A stretch of DNA of 23,280 nucleotides from JBBDSH01 sp040905045 (GCA_040905045.1 JBBDSH010000074.1:1-23280), one strand, 5' to 3'. Shown: positions 1-8,398, counted from the stretch's first letter. Translations and numbers: made by a program. The notes: generated by a model not told the origin, from the sequence alone.

Positions 1-132
1 CATGGATGAGCGCGGGACCGGGCCAGGGATGGCCCGGGGAGCGGAAACACCATGATCCCGGCCTGTCTTCCGGCCAATGTCCTGGACTCCATATTTCATC
101 GACAACTGCACTGGTATGGAACTTCTATTTAG
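1..132. repeat. AGGGAT-loop palindromic element, copy 1 (left end outside window)
   Basis: The core is a perfect hairpin with stem CCGGGCC at 18-24, loop AGGGAT at 25-30 and stem GGCCCGG at 31-37. It is followed by an arm (46-60) that is nearly identical to the right arm of copy 2 (1356-1370). The right end at 118-132 reads GGAACTTCTATTTAG and matches the right ends of copies 3 and 4. The left arm lies outside the window. It fills the space in front of gcvR and contains no convincing gene. Confidence 0.7.
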
Positions 133-199
133 TGCTCGGAATACTTGCAGTGACCGGCTTAAGACCGCAAAATCCCCCTCTTTCAGCCGGCAAACATCT

Positions 200-727
200 A
201 TGCATCAATATCTCGTCATGACCGTTCTGGGCAGCTACTCCAGGCAGGCATCCGTGCGCCTGGGCAAGGCCATCCGGGACTGCGGCGGCAACATTACCGA
301 CAGCCGCATGGTCCGTTTCGGCAATGAATTCTCCATGGTACTGATGGTGTCCGGCAGCTGGGATGCCATCGCCAAGATGGAGGACAACCTTTCCAGACTG
401 GAGAAAGAACTGGACATGCGCATCCAGTACCGGCGCACCCAGAAAAAACCCCGTGCCGAGGGGGGCATGCCCTATGCCATCGACGTGGTCTGTACCGACC
501 GCCCGGGCGTGGTCTACGACATCAGCCGTTTCATGTACGAACATGAAATCGAAATCCAGGATCTCTACACTTCCACCTACCAGCCAGGGCAAAGCAGCAC
601 CACCATGTTCTCATTGCACATGACCGTCAACGTGCCGACGGACACCTCCATCTCCGCCCTGCGCGGCGAATTCATGGATTTCTGTGACAGGCTGAATCTG
701 GATGCTATTATGGAGCCGGCGAAATAA
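200..727 (+). CDS. gcvR: Glycine cleavage system transcriptional repressor-like ACT protein (GcvR)
   Basis: This is a 175-residue protein with two ACT domains in tandem, roughly residues 5-80 and 90-170. GcvR in E. coli represses the glycine cleavage operon by binding the activator GcvA. The first half carries an ITDSRMVRFGNEFSMVLMVSG stretch interrupted as in GcvR (compare IEDSR...GEEF...LLSG), and the second half reads VVCTDRPGVVYDISRFM, a typical ACT start. The frame is open upstream to 77, but that part translates element copy 1, so the ATG at 200 is preferred. The next gene downstream is bcp, the same gcvR-bcp order as in E. coli, which supports the call. Whether the protein still controls glycine cleavage here cannot be seen. 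Confidence 0.85.
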   Translation: MHQYLVMTVLGSYSRQASVRLGKAIRDCGGNITDSRMVRFGNEFSMVLMVSGSWDAIAKMEDNLSRLEKELDMRIQYRRTQKKPRAEGGMPYAIDVVCTDRPGVVYDISRFMYEHEIEIQDLYTSTYQPGQSSTTMFSLHMTVNVPTDTSISALRGEFMDFCDRLNLDAIMEPAK

Positions 728-762
728 ATACCTGATTAACCGAAACCAGATACGGTACGAGT

Positions 763-1230
763 ATGAGCAAAGCAGCAGTCGGCAGGAAAGTAAAAAACTT
801 CGAATTGCCTGCAACAGGCAGTCAAACCATCAAACTCTCGGATCTGAAAGGCAGGAACGTTGTCCTTTATTTCTATCCCAAGGACAGCACACCCGGATGC
901 ACCAAGGAAGGTCAGGATTTCCGCGACCAGATCCGCAAGTTCCGTGCGCGGAATACGGTGGTGCTGGGAGTATCCAGGGATTCAATCAAATCCCATGAAA
1001 ACTTCAAGGCCAAACAGAAGTTCCCGTTTGAACTGTTGTCCGACGAGGATGAAACCCTGTGTTCCTACTTTGACGTTATCAAGGAGAAGAACATGTACGG
1101 CAAGAAAGTCATGGGCGTGGAACGCAGTACTTTCCTTATTGATGACAGGGGCATACTGAGAAAGGAATGGCGCAAGGTCAAGGTCGACGGCCATGTTGAT
1201 GAGGTACTGGAGGCCATAAAGAAACTCTGA
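763..1230 (+). CDS. bcp: Thiol peroxidase Bcp/PrxQ family
   Basis: This 155-residue peroxiredoxin reduces hydrogen peroxide and organic hydroperoxides in the cytoplasm using thioredoxin-type electron donors. The peroxidatic cysteine is C46 in the motif YPKDSTPGCTKEG. The usual PrxQ resolving cysteine, five residues later, is replaced by Q51. The only other cysteine is C100 (DETLCSYFD), at the position of the third cysteine of E. coli Bcp. The protein therefore probably works as a 1-Cys enzyme or uses an atypical partner. It lies 35 bp after gcvR and is probably co-transcribed with it. The TGA stop at 1228-1230 falls in the terminal repeat of element copy 2, so the end of the gene and the start of the element coincide. 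Confidence 0.93.
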   Translation: MSKAAVGRKVKNFELPATGSQTIKLSDLKGRNVVLYFYPKDSTPGCTKEGQDFRDQIRKFRARNTVVLGVSRDSIKSHENFKAKQKFPFELLSDEDETLCSYFDVIKEKNMYGKKVMGVERSTFLIDDRGILRKEWRKVKVDGHVDEVLEAIKKL

Positions 1231-1425
1231 ATAAATGTTCCGAACTCTTCTAAAGTCGCAGTTATCGGGTCGAACACAGGGCTGGGTCATGGTGTTGGAG
1301 CGACTAGCGCCATGGATGGACGCGGGACCGAGCCAGGGATGGCTCGGGGAGCGGAAACACCATGATCCCGCCCTGCGTTTAACCTGATTGCAGCGGCTAT
1401 AGTGGAACCCGCAATACCAATCTAG
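1227..1425. repeat. AGGGAT-loop palindromic element, copy 2
   Basis: The element fills the whole bcp-phoH gap. The left end is (C)TGAATAAATGTTCC. The core hairpin has stem CCGAGCC at 1328-1334, loop AGGGAT at 1335-1340 and stem GGCTCGG at 1341-1347. Outer arms at 1277-1296 and 1356-1375 are complementary at 18 of 20 positions, and weaker pairing continues outward towards both genes. A second, similar unit around 1309-1325 has the loop ATGGAT. Compared with copy 1, the core stem differs by a paired change (A to G on the left, T to C on the right). Confidence 0.75.
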
Positions 1426-2832
1426 ATGAGTGACGAGCAAACCCGCCGTATGTTTGTACTGGACACCAATGTCCTGATGCATGACCCCGCCTCCCTGTTC
1501 CGGTTTCAGGAACACGATCTCTTTATTCCCATGGTGGTGCTGGAGGAACTGGACGGCGCCAAGAAAGGTATGTCAGAAGTCGCCCGCAATGCCCGTCAGG
1601 CCAGCCGCTTTCTGGATGAACTGGTGGAGGGCGGTGCCTCCGGCTCCATCACCGAGGGACTGCGGCTCGACGATGTACAATACACGAACGGCAACGGTAC
1701 GCCGAGCGGCCGCCTGTTTCTGCAGACACAGAATCTGACCAACAAGCTGCCCGCCTCCCTGCCCGGCAATAATGTCGATAACTCCATACTCGGCATCACT
1801 CTGGCGCTGCAGAACGAATACCCGCAAATTCCCATCATCCTGATTTCCAAGGACATCAATCTCCGCATCAAGGCGCGGGTACTGGGGATACAAACCGAGG
1901 ATTATTACAATGACAAGGTACTGGATGACGCCAATCTCCTGTATACCGGCATGCGGGTACTGGCACAGGACTTCTGGGATCGGAACGGCGAACAGCTCGA
2001 TTCCTGGCACGACAAGTCTTCAACCTGGTACAAGCTCCGGGGACGTCCCTTCGAAGACTGTTATCCCAACCAGTGCCTGTATGGAGAAGATGAATCGGGA
2101 CTGGAAACCATCGTCAAGCAGGCAAGCGACGATACGACCACATTGATACTGGCGACGGACTATCGCAGGGAGAATAACAACGTCTGGGGCATAACCGCCC
2201 GCAACCGGGAACAGAATTTCGCCCTCAACCTGCTCATGGATCCGGATGTTGACCTGGTCACCCTGCTGGGACCGGCCGGCACCGGCAAAACCCTGCTGAC
2301 GCTGGCCGCCGGGTTGCAGCAGACCATGGAAATGAAGCGTTACCGCGAGATCATCATTTCCCGCGTCACCATTCCCGTGGCCGAGGATATCGGCTTTCTA
2401 CCCGGCACGGAGGAGGAAAAGATGGCGCCGTGGATGGGGGCGTTGCTGGACAATCTGGAAGTCCTGACCGGCGGTGATATGAACGGCGACTGGGCGCGCG
2501 CCGCAACGGCGGATCTGTTGAACAAGCGTATCAAGCTGCGATCCCTGAATTACATGCGCGGCCGCACCTTTCTCAGCCGCTACATTATCCTCGACGAGGC
2601 CCAGAACCTCACCTCCAAACAGATGAAAACGCTTATCACCCGGGCCGGACCCGGCAGCAAGATCGTCTGCCTGGGCAATATCGGTCAAATCGACACACCC
2701 TATCTTACCGAAACCACTTCCGGCATCACCTACGTGGTGGATCGTTTCAAGGACTGGCACTACAGCGGGCACATTACATTACAACGGGGCGAACGCTCGA
2801 GGCTGGCGGACAGGGCTAATGAAATACTGTAA
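1426..2832 (+). CDS. PIN-domain PhoH family ATPase (PhoH2/YlaK type)
   Basis: The 468-residue protein joins an N-terminal PIN nuclease domain (about 8-150) to a C-terminal PhoH ATPase domain (about 250-465). The PIN domain opens with FVLDTNVLMHD, placing an acidic metal ligand at D13, followed by E40/E41 and a later conserved NSILGITLAL region. The ATPase has Walker A GPAGTGKT at 282-289 and Walker B IILDEAQ at 387-393. Mycobacterial PhoH2 proteins of this layout are described as ATP-dependent RNA helicases/RNases, so an RNA-processing role is likely, but substrate is unknown. The ATG at 1426 directly follows element copy 2. The TAA stop is directly followed by a heptad repeat array. A visible Shine-Dalgarno site is lacking in front of the start. 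Confidence 0.92.
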   Translation: MSDEQTRRMFVLDTNVLMHDPASLFRFQEHDLFIPMVVLEELDGAKKGMSEVARNARQASRFLDELVEGGASGSITEGLRLDDVQYTNGNGTPSGRLFLQTQNLTNKLPASLPGNNVDNSILGITLALQNEYPQIPIILISKDINLRIKARVLGIQTEDYYNDKVLDDANLLYTGMRVLAQDFWDRNGEQLDSWHDKSSTWYKLRGRPFEDCYPNQCLYGEDESGLETIVKQASDDTTTLILATDYRRENNNVWGITARNREQNFALNLLMDPDVDLVTLLGPAGTGKTLLTLAAGLQQTMEMKRYREIIISRVTIPVAEDIGFLPGTEEEKMAPWMGALLDNLEVLTGGDMNGDWARAATADLLNKRIKLRSLNYMRGRTFLSRYIILDEAQNLTSKQMKTLITRAGPGSKIVCLGNIGQIDTPYLTETTSGITYVVDRFKDWHYSGHITLQRGERSRLADRANEIL

Positions 2833-2931
2833 GGAGTAAGGAGTGAGGAGTAAGGAGTAAGGTGTCGGCAACCGAAAGGTATACGATTTTTCTGAACTCA
2901 CTCCTCACTCCTCACCCCTTACCCCTCACTC
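2833..2931. repeat. Inverted heptad repeat array A
   Basis: The left arm has four contiguous 7-bp units, GGAGTAA, GGAGTGA, GGAGTAA, GGAGTAA (2833-2860). The right arm has five units, CTCACTC, CTCACTC, CTCACCC, CTTACCC, CTCACTC (2897-2931), which are complementary in sense to the left units. A 36-bp spacer separates them. The left arm starts on the base after the phoH stop. The right arm overlaps the stop and last codons of the convergent permease gene. A transcript from either side could fold into a long hairpin, so it may act as a bidirectional terminator, although no T-tract is present. Confidence 0.85.
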
Positions 2932-3995
2932 GCTGACGCGGTAGCGTCATGCGTGGGCCAGACGTTAATCAATGCCTTGACCAGGGTCGCCAGCGGAATG
3001 GCAAAGAATATGCCCCAGAATCCCCACAGACCACCGAAGACAAGGATGGCGATGATAATGGCAATGGGATGCAGATTGACGACGTCGGAGAACAGGATCG
3101 GCACCAGCACGTTGCCGTCCAGAAACTGTAATACGAAATAGGCAATAATCAACCAGGTAAAATCGGGGCCCAGGCCCCACTGGAAATAGCCCACCAGTGC
3201 CACGGGCACGGTTACCACGGCTGCGCCTATATAGGGGATCAGAACCGATATCCCGACGACAATAGCCAGCAGGGAGGCATAATTCAGATCGAAAATCAGT
3301 TCGAAGATTACATAGGCGGCGGCGCCGACGATAATGATCTCGTACACCTTGCCGCGAATATAGTTGCCGATCTGGCTGTCCATTTCAGCCCATAAATGCG
3401 TCACAAGATGGCGGTCACTGGGCAGGAAGCGGCTCATCCACTGCATGATTGTGGTCTTGTCCTTAAGGAAGAAGAAAATCATCAACGGCACCAGCACCAG
3501 ATAGATCAACACGGAAATGATGGCGGGAATCGAGGCCAGGGAAAATGACAATATACTCTGGCCCGCATTACTGATGCCGCCGCGGAAAGCAACAATGACA
3601 TCCCGAATGACGTCTTCCGAAATCAGATCCGGATACTGCTGCGGCAAGCGTAACAGGAGGTCCTGGCCGCTGTTGATCATTCCGGGCAATTCCTGGAACA
3701 ACTGGCTGGCCTGACGCGACACAATCGGCAGCAAGACGACGACCAGAAAGGCCAGAAACACAAGGAACAGAAGAAACACCAGATTCACCGCCAGCAGACG
3801 GGGGATGTGATGCTGCTCCAGGCGGCTGACACCGCCCTCCAGCAGATAGGCAATGACCATGGCCGCCAGCAACGGCGCCAGCATGCTGCCGAGGAAATAA
3901 ACCAGCAGGAAAGCGACGACCAGCAACACCACGAGCAACGCCGCCTGGGGATCGGTAAAATAGCGCCGGTACCAGGACTGTATATATTCGAACAT
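2919..3995 (-). CDS. AI-2E/PerM family membrane transporter
   Basis: This 358-residue integral membrane protein belongs to the AI-2E transporter (PerM/YdgG-like) family, whose members export or exchange small molecules; the true substrate here cannot be read from sequence. Hydrophobic segments occur near residues 20-55 and 65-95, with a soluble region at about 95-160, followed by more segments from about 165 to the end. Family hallmarks are PLMIFFFLKDK, VLIPYIGAAVVTVP and the C-terminal FGGLWGFWGIFFAIPLATLVKALI block. The ATG at 3995 gives a normal family length. The last four codons and the stop lie inside heptad array A. PerM-type genes lie near bcp in other gammaproteobacteria, which fits the neighbourhood here. 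Confidence 0.9.
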   Translation of the reverse strand: MFEYIQSWYRRYFTDPQAALLVVLLVVAFLLVYFLGSMLAPLLAAMVIAYLLEGGVSRLEQHHIPRLLAVNLVFLLFLVFLAFLVVVLLPIVSRQASQLFQELPGMINSGQDLLLRLPQQYPDLISEDVIRDVIVAFRGGISNAGQSILSFSLASIPAIISVLIYLVLVPLMIFFFLKDKTTIMQWMSRFLPSDRHLVTHLWAEMDSQIGNYIRGKVYEIIIVGAAAYVIFELIFDLNYASLLAIVVGISVLIPYIGAAVVTVPVALVGYFQWGLGPDFTWLIIAYFVLQFLDGNVLVPILFSDVVNLHPIAIIIAILVFGGLWGFWGIFFAIPLATLVKALINVWPTHDATASASEG

Positions 3996-4372
3996 GAGGT
4001 CCCGTTGGTTGATCAGGAACGCTCATCATAACGGCTAACGCGCCGGCAGGCGAGAACGGTACCGGCAAGTCGTTATACAAAGGCTTGAAATTAAAGAGGG
4101 ACACCGGCGGGGGGATACCGGCGTCCCTCGGGCCACCGAAGCGGCCGGCTTTGTACCCCCAGGTACGGAGGGTGAATGATTCTTCAATCACTTCAATATT
4201 CAGATTGCAGTTCCCGTACCAACTTTATGATTTTTTATTTTTCTATAAAATTCAATGAGATAAATGATCGTCATCTTGCCATCCTGATACAAAACCTGCA
4301 CCATGGTACAGCCCTGCGGCACTTGCATTGTGCGCCCTTGCCAATCTCCGACCACACAGTCACAACCAGGCC
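3996..4372. other. 377-bp divergent intergenic region with stem-loops
   Basis: The gap lies between the divergent permease and queG genes. It contains a hairpin with arms GAGGGACACCGG (4096-4107) and CCGGCGTCCCTC (4118-4129), with one mismatch, and a smaller one GTACC-N4-GGTAC at 4153-4166. The part from 4195 to 4270 is AT-rich (TTTTTTATTTTTCTATAAAAT) and is the likeliest place for promoters, but no clear -35/-10 pair stands out. No protein-coding gene is convincing in this stretch. Confidence 0.5.
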
Positions 4373-5452
4373 ATGACCGAGACCGCCGAAACCGTGGATT
4401 ATCGCCGACTGGCCGCCCGTATTCGGGACTGGGCGGCGGAGCTGGGTTTTCAACAGGCCGGTATCACGCACACGGATCTGTCCGCCGACGAGGCCCACCT
4501 CCTGGACTGGCTGAACAAGGGCCGACACGGTGACATGCATTACATGGAGCGGCACGGCACCCGACGCAGCCGGCCGGCGGAACTGCGCCCGGGCACGCTA
4601 TGCATCATCTCCGTGCGTATGGACTATTCACCGCCGGACGCCGCCCATCCGGCCGCGGTCCTGAACCGGCCGGAACGGGGCTATGTCTCCCGCTACGCCG
4701 TGGGCCGGGATTATCACAAGGTCCTGCGCGCGCGTCTGCAGAAACTGGCCGAACGCATCGAACAGGAAACCGGACCTTTCGGTTACCGCGCCTTCGTCGA
4801 CAGCGCCCCGGTGCTGGAAAAGGCCGTGGCCCGCAACGCCGGGCTGGGCTGGATCGGCAAGCATACCAATCTCATACACCCCAAGGCCGGCTCCTGGTTT
4901 TTCCTGGGCGAGTTGTACACCGACCTGCCACTGCCGCTGGACGAACCATTTGAAACCGAACACTGCGGCAGCTGCCGCGCCTGCATTGATGTCTGCCCCA
5001 CCGGTGCCATCGTCGGGCCGTACGAGCTGGACGCGCGCAAGTGCATCTCCTATCACACCATTGAATTACGCGGCTCCATCCCGGAGGAATACCGGCCGCT
5101 CATCGGCAACCGTATCTACGGCTGTGATGACTGCCAGCTGATCTGCCCCTGGAACCGGTTTGCCCGCCATACGGAAGAAGGGGACTTCCGCGCCCGGCAG
5201 GGACTGGATGCGCCGGAACTGATCGACCTGTTCAAATGGGACGAAGAGACATTCCTGAAGCGGACCGAGGGCAGCGCCATCCGCCGCATCGGTTACGAAT
5301 GCTGGTTGCGCAACATCGCTGTCGCCCTGGGCAACGCCCCCACCACTCCGGGAACCGTTGCGGCCCTGCGCGCCAGGCAGAACCATGACTCGGAGCTGGT
5401 CTGCGAACACGTTCATTGGGCCCTGAAGCAGCATGACGCTTTGGATGGTTAG
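4373..5452 (+). CDS. queG: Epoxyqueuosine reductase QueG
   Basis: The 359-residue enzyme reduces epoxyqueuosine to queuosine in tRNA, the last step of queuosine synthesis, using cobalamin and two [4Fe-4S] clusters. Two ferredoxin-type cysteine sets are visible: C198-x2-C201-x2-C204-x3-C208 and C251-x2-C254-x3-C258, with C224 supplying the extra ligand in ARKCISYHTIE. D143 in FVDSAPVLEKA corresponds to the proposed catalytic acid of the family. The ATG at 4373 was chosen because the protein then starts like other QueG proteins and the 15 upstream codons show no similarity. It stands alone, not next to tsaE/nnr as in many relatives. The TAG stop is directly followed by a CACAGAG repeat. Confidence 0.95.
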   Translation: MTETAETVDYRRLAARIRDWAAELGFQQAGITHTDLSADEAHLLDWLNKGRHGDMHYMERHGTRRSRPAELRPGTLCIISVRMDYSPPDAAHPAAVLNRPERGYVSRYAVGRDYHKVLRARLQKLAERIEQETGPFGYRAFVDSAPVLEKAVARNAGLGWIGKHTNLIHPKAGSWFFLGELYTDLPLPLDEPFETEHCGSCRACIDVCPTGAIVGPYELDARKCISYHTIELRGSIPEEYRPLIGNRIYGCDDCQLICPWNRFARHTEEGDFRARQGLDAPELIDLFKWDEETFLKRTEGSAIRRIGYECWLRNIAVALGNAPTTPGTVAALRARQNHDSELVCEHVHWALKQHDALDG

Positions 5453-5622
5453 CCACAGAGAAAAACACAGAGGGCCACAGAGTAAATACTTGTTGTAGAC
5501 TTTCCCGACCCGGCAGTATCCAGCGAGAGCATAGGATATTCAGCCTCTGTTAGAAGAAACTTTCAACCCGCAAACCTGTTTCGCGGTATGACAATTTCTA
5601 ACCAGATTTCTCTCTGTGGCTT
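5453..5622. repeat. CACAGAG repeat pair in convergent gap
   Basis: Three copies of CACAGAG (5454-5460, 5466-5472, 5476-5482) follow the queG stop codon. An inverted copy, CTCTGTG at 5612-5618 within TCTCTCTGTGGCTT, lies near the end of the convergent chrA gene. The outermost 11-base arms (5451-5461 and 5611-5621) are almost perfectly complementary. The 130 bases between them show no gene or clear hairpin. Confidence 0.55.
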
Positions 5623-5631
5623 GATTTAAAA

Positions 5632-6789
5632 TCAATTCCCGTAAAGCAACAGGCCGACGGCGGCATAAGCCACAACCAGCAGCATGACGTTAGGTTTCAA
5701 CATGCGCGCAATGATGAGCCCGGCGACGACCAGCAGCAGTTCGCGATTGGAATGCACGATACTCGTGAAAACCGGATCGTAAAATGCCGCCGCCAGCAGT
5801 CCCACCACCGCGGCATTAACGCCGTGAAAGGCGGCCTGGATGAGATGATTGCCGCGCAGGTAATCAAGATTGCGGTGCAGCCCCAGCAACAGCAGAAAAC
5901 CCGGCATGAAAATGGCCAGGGTGCAGACAACAGCCGCCGTCAGCGGCGCCTGCGGCAGCAGTATCGGTCCCAGATAGGTGGCAATGGTGAACATGGGGCC
6001 GGGAATGGCCTGGGCCGCGGCATAACCGGCGAGAAACCGATCCGGGTCCATCTGATCGCCGAAGAAGTTCTGCAGCAGCGGCAGGACCACATGACCGCCA
6101 CCGAAGACGAAGCTGCCCGCCTGATAGAAGCCGTTGATAACCCGGGCAGTCTCATCGAAGGCGGCAAGGATGAAGAAACAGGCCAGGAGAGTAAAGAATA
6201 CCGACAGGTAACCGTGACGAAAACCCTGTTTCGATGACATGCCGGGCTCTTGCACGTCACTCCGTAACAATCCCATGCCCGCCAGGGCCGCCATTCCCAG
6301 GCACAGATACTGCACATAGAAAACATTCGCCAGCAGTATGGCCGCCAGTGTCAGTACGGCCAGGCCGGCCCGCACCGGTGACGAACAGAAGCGACCCGCC
6401 ATGGTGATCACCGCATCGGCCACCACCACCACCGCCAGCAGTTTCAATCCATAAACCAGACCGGCGTAGATGCCCTCATCCAGCATCGATTCGCCGTAGA
6501 CCGCGATGGAATACATGATCAGGAACGACGGCAGCGTAAAGCCTGCGAACGCCGCCAGGGCGCCCGCTAAACCGCCTTTTTCGTAGCCGATGGCGAAGCC
6601 GAGCTGGCTGGAGGCGGGACCGGGCAGGAACTGGGCCAGGGCCAGCAGATCGGTAAAGCGCTGCCGGCCTATCCATTGCAGGCGCAGCACAAACTCGCGC
6701 TCGAAATAACCCACATGAGCTATGGGTCCGCCGAAACAGACACAACCCAGTACCAGGAAACGCAGGAAGATGGTCAACGCTGAACGCAT
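5632..6789 (-). CDS. chrA: Chromate transporter family protein (ChrA, bidomain)
   Basis: This is a 385-residue membrane protein of the CHR family with two homologous halves. Each half begins with the family signature: FGGPIAHVGYFEREFV near residue 20 and FGGGHVVLPLL near residue 230. PGP-containing motifs follow each, LAQFLPGPASSQLGFAIG and AAAQAIPGPMFTIATYLG. Characterised ChrA proteins export chromate, sometimes in exchange for sulfate; many genomic members are uncharacterised, so resistance cannot be assumed. About ten hydrophobic segments are visible. The gene stands alone, without chrB or chrC next to it. The ATG at 6789 gives the normal family start. The gene converges on queG with a repeat-containing gap. 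Confidence 0.9.
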   Translation of the reverse strand: MRSALTIFLRFLVLGCVCFGGPIAHVGYFEREFVLRLQWIGRQRFTDLLALAQFLPGPASSQLGFAIGYEKGGLAGALAAFAGFTLPSFLIMYSIAVYGESMLDEGIYAGLVYGLKLLAVVVVADAVITMAGRFCSSPVRAGLAVLTLAAILLANVFYVQYLCLGMAALAGMGLLRSDVQEPGMSSKQGFRHGYLSVFFTLLACFFILAAFDETARVINGFYQAGSFVFGGGHVVLPLLQNFFGDQMDPDRFLAGYAAAQAIPGPMFTIATYLGPILLPQAPLTAAVVCTLAIFMPGFLLLLGLHRNLDYLRGNHLIQAAFHGVNAAVVGLLAAAFYDPVFTSIVHSNRELLLVVAGLIIARMLKPNVMLLVVAYAAVGLLLYGN

Positions 6790-6854
6790 GGCATCAGTCT
6801 AACCCGCATATTGCACGAGGGCAGGATCAACCCGGGCCGCTCATAAATTCTTAA

Positions 6855-6915
6855 TAGAACCTGTCTCAAAATCCTGCGTGAGTCGCGGCCACGTAGAATT
6901 TTGAGACAGGTTCTA
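6855..6915. repeat. 61-bp perfect-armed hairpin (MITE-like)
   Basis: Arms TAGAACCTGTCTCAAAAT (6855-6872) and its exact complement (6898-6915) are 18 bp each, separated by 25 bp that are also partly self-complementary. The right arm shares its last three bases (CTA) with the left end of element copy 3. It resembles the joined ends of a small insertion-sequence derivative; no transposase is present. Confidence 0.65.
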
Positions 6916-7085
6916 AATACGTGCTCCGAAATCGTATCCAGGCCGGTTTCCGCCAGGCCTGTGACAGACCGTGTGCCGCAGGGATAGCGGCACTCGAGCG
7001 TACAAGGACGTATTTACAGCGTGTCTGTCACAGCCCTGGCGGAAACCGGCTTTAAACTGGTCAAGAATTCGGAACATTTATTTAG
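6913..7085. repeat. AGGGAT-loop palindromic element, copy 3
   Basis: The ends are CTAAATACGTGCTCC at 6913 and GGAACATTTATTTAG ending at 7085. Long arms at 6942-6969 and 7023-7050 pair at 27 of 28 positions. The core hairpin has stem GTGCCGC at 6973-6979, loop AGGGATA at 6980-6986 and stem GCGGCAC at 6987-6993, followed by GAGC and GGACGTATTTAC motifs shared with copy 4. The right end contains the TAA stop codon of the histidine kinase gene. Confidence 0.75.
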
Positions 7086-8398
7086 TCATCAGCCAATGTC
7101 ACCCGCACACGCAGGCCGCCCAGATCCGGGGATTGATCGAATTCCATCCGGCCCTGATAGAAATTCACGATATCGCCGGCAATGGCCAGGCCCAGACCAT
7201 GGCCGTCCACGGTTTCATCAAGCCGCCGGCCCCGGTCGCCGAGTAACGCGATTTCCTCCGGCGAACAGCCGGGACCGTCGTCCTCGATAACCGCATCGTT
7301 TTTACCGCAAACAACCCGTACACGGCCACGGCTCCATTTGCAGGCGTTATCCAACAGATTGCCGAACAATTCCAGCATATCCTCCCGCTCCACCCGCCAC
7401 ACCACGTCCGGTTCGATATCCCGCTCGATAATAATATTTTTTTCCTTATAAATACTTTCCAGCGTCATAGCCAGGGAAGATAAATCCCCGGCCGGAACGA
7501 AGCGGCGTCCGGAACCGCCGTCGCCGGCAAGCCGGGCACGCCCCAGTTCCCTGTCCAGGGTATTGAGCATCACCGCCGCCTGTTCCTGCAGACGCTCCCT
7601 GATGCGTGGATGGTCACGGACGGCCGGATCATTACCCAACTGAGAGATCAGGCTCAGGGGTGTCTTGAGTTTATGGGCCAGGTCACCGACCGACGTGCGG
7701 GTCCGCTGCAGGCGCCTTGCCAGCAACGCCAGCAGGCGGTTGATCTCCTTAATCAGGGGTTGTATTTCCGCCGGCGCGTCTTCCGGAAGCTGTTCCGTTT
7801 CCCCGCGATAGATGCGTTCCAGATCCAGGCGGCTTGCCGTCAGCGCCCGCAGGGAACGTCGAACGATCCACCACTGGCACAGCAACAACAACAGCATCAT
7901 GCCCAGGGAAAAAAGCAGGTAATAGCGCTGAAACCGGGCAATGCCGGCATCAACGGCGGAGATGTCCTCGGCCACGCTGATGATGACCTTTTGTCCCTGC
8001 TTGACATAGCCGCGGCTGATCTCCAGCAGCGTCTGTTCCAGCGGACCGGGCAGTCGCTGCCGGACGGCTTCTCCCGTCGCCACCTCGGGCATGGGCAGGT
8101 CACGATCCCATATGGATTCCGATCGCAGCGTCTCGCCATTGACCCGTATCTGGAAATACTGTCCCGAAAACGGCCCGCTGTCATAGAGGCCGGGCGGTCC
8201 GCCGTCAAGGAAGGGCCTGCCGCCGGTGTCGAATTCCAGGGCACCCAGCAGTTCCCGGCTGTCACGCGTCAGGCGAGTAACAATGTAATCCTCGGTAACG
8301 TTCCGGATGATGACGCTGACCAGCAGCCATTGCAGGATAAATACCGTCAGCAGGGCGATCAGCAGACCGCTTCCCAGGCGCGCATTCAGGGATCGCAT
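7082..8398 (-). CDS. Sensor histidine kinase, PhoQ/QseC-like
   Basis: The 438-residue inner-membrane kinase has a first membrane segment at about 10-31, a periplasmic domain at about 32-158, a second membrane segment at about 159-178, a HAMP-like linker, and a dimerisation helix with the phospho-accepting H242 in GDLAHKLKTPLSLI. This H-box is close to that of PhoQ. The ATP-binding domain shows the N-box NLLDNACKWS (N351), G1 EDDGPG (372-377) and G2 GHGLGLA (400-406). The gene overlaps the upstream response regulator by 13 bp, so the two are translated together. The stimulus is unknown; PepSY proteins from the same operon are good candidates to modulate the sensor. Its stop lies in element copy 3. 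Confidence 0.92.
   Translation of the reverse strand: MRSLNARLGSGLLIALLTVFILQWLLVSVIIRNVTEDYIVTRLTRDSRELLGALEFDTGGRPFLDGGPPGLYDSGPFSGQYFQIRVNGETLRSESIWDRDLPMPEVATGEAVRQRLPGPLEQTLLEISRGYVKQGQKVIISVAEDISAVDAGIARFQRYYLLFSLGMMLLLLLCQWWIVRRSLRALTASRLDLERIYRGETEQLPEDAPAEIQPLIKEINRLLALLARRLQRTRTSVGDLAHKLKTPLSLISQLGNDPAVRDHPRIRERLQEQAAVMLNTLDRELGRARLAGDGGSGRRFVPAGDLSSLAMTLESIYKEKNIIIERDIEPDVVWRVEREDMLELFGNLLDNACKWSRGRVRVVCGKNDAVIEDDGPGCSPEEIALLGDRGRRLDETVDGHGLGLAIAGDIVNFYQGRMEFDQSPDLGGLRVRVTLADD

Noticed and set aside
1..221. Short open frames in front of gcvR and extension of gcvR to 77
   Set aside because: These codons translate the palindromic element; the GcvR-like protein begins at 200.
2833..2931. 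Heptad arrays as CRISPR repeats
   Set aside because: There are no spacers of constant length and the units are 7 bp and contiguous.
3568..4191. A 207-codon minus-strand frame reaching upstream of the permease
   Set aside because: Most of it overlaps the permease in another frame, and the part upstream shows no similarity or ribosome site.
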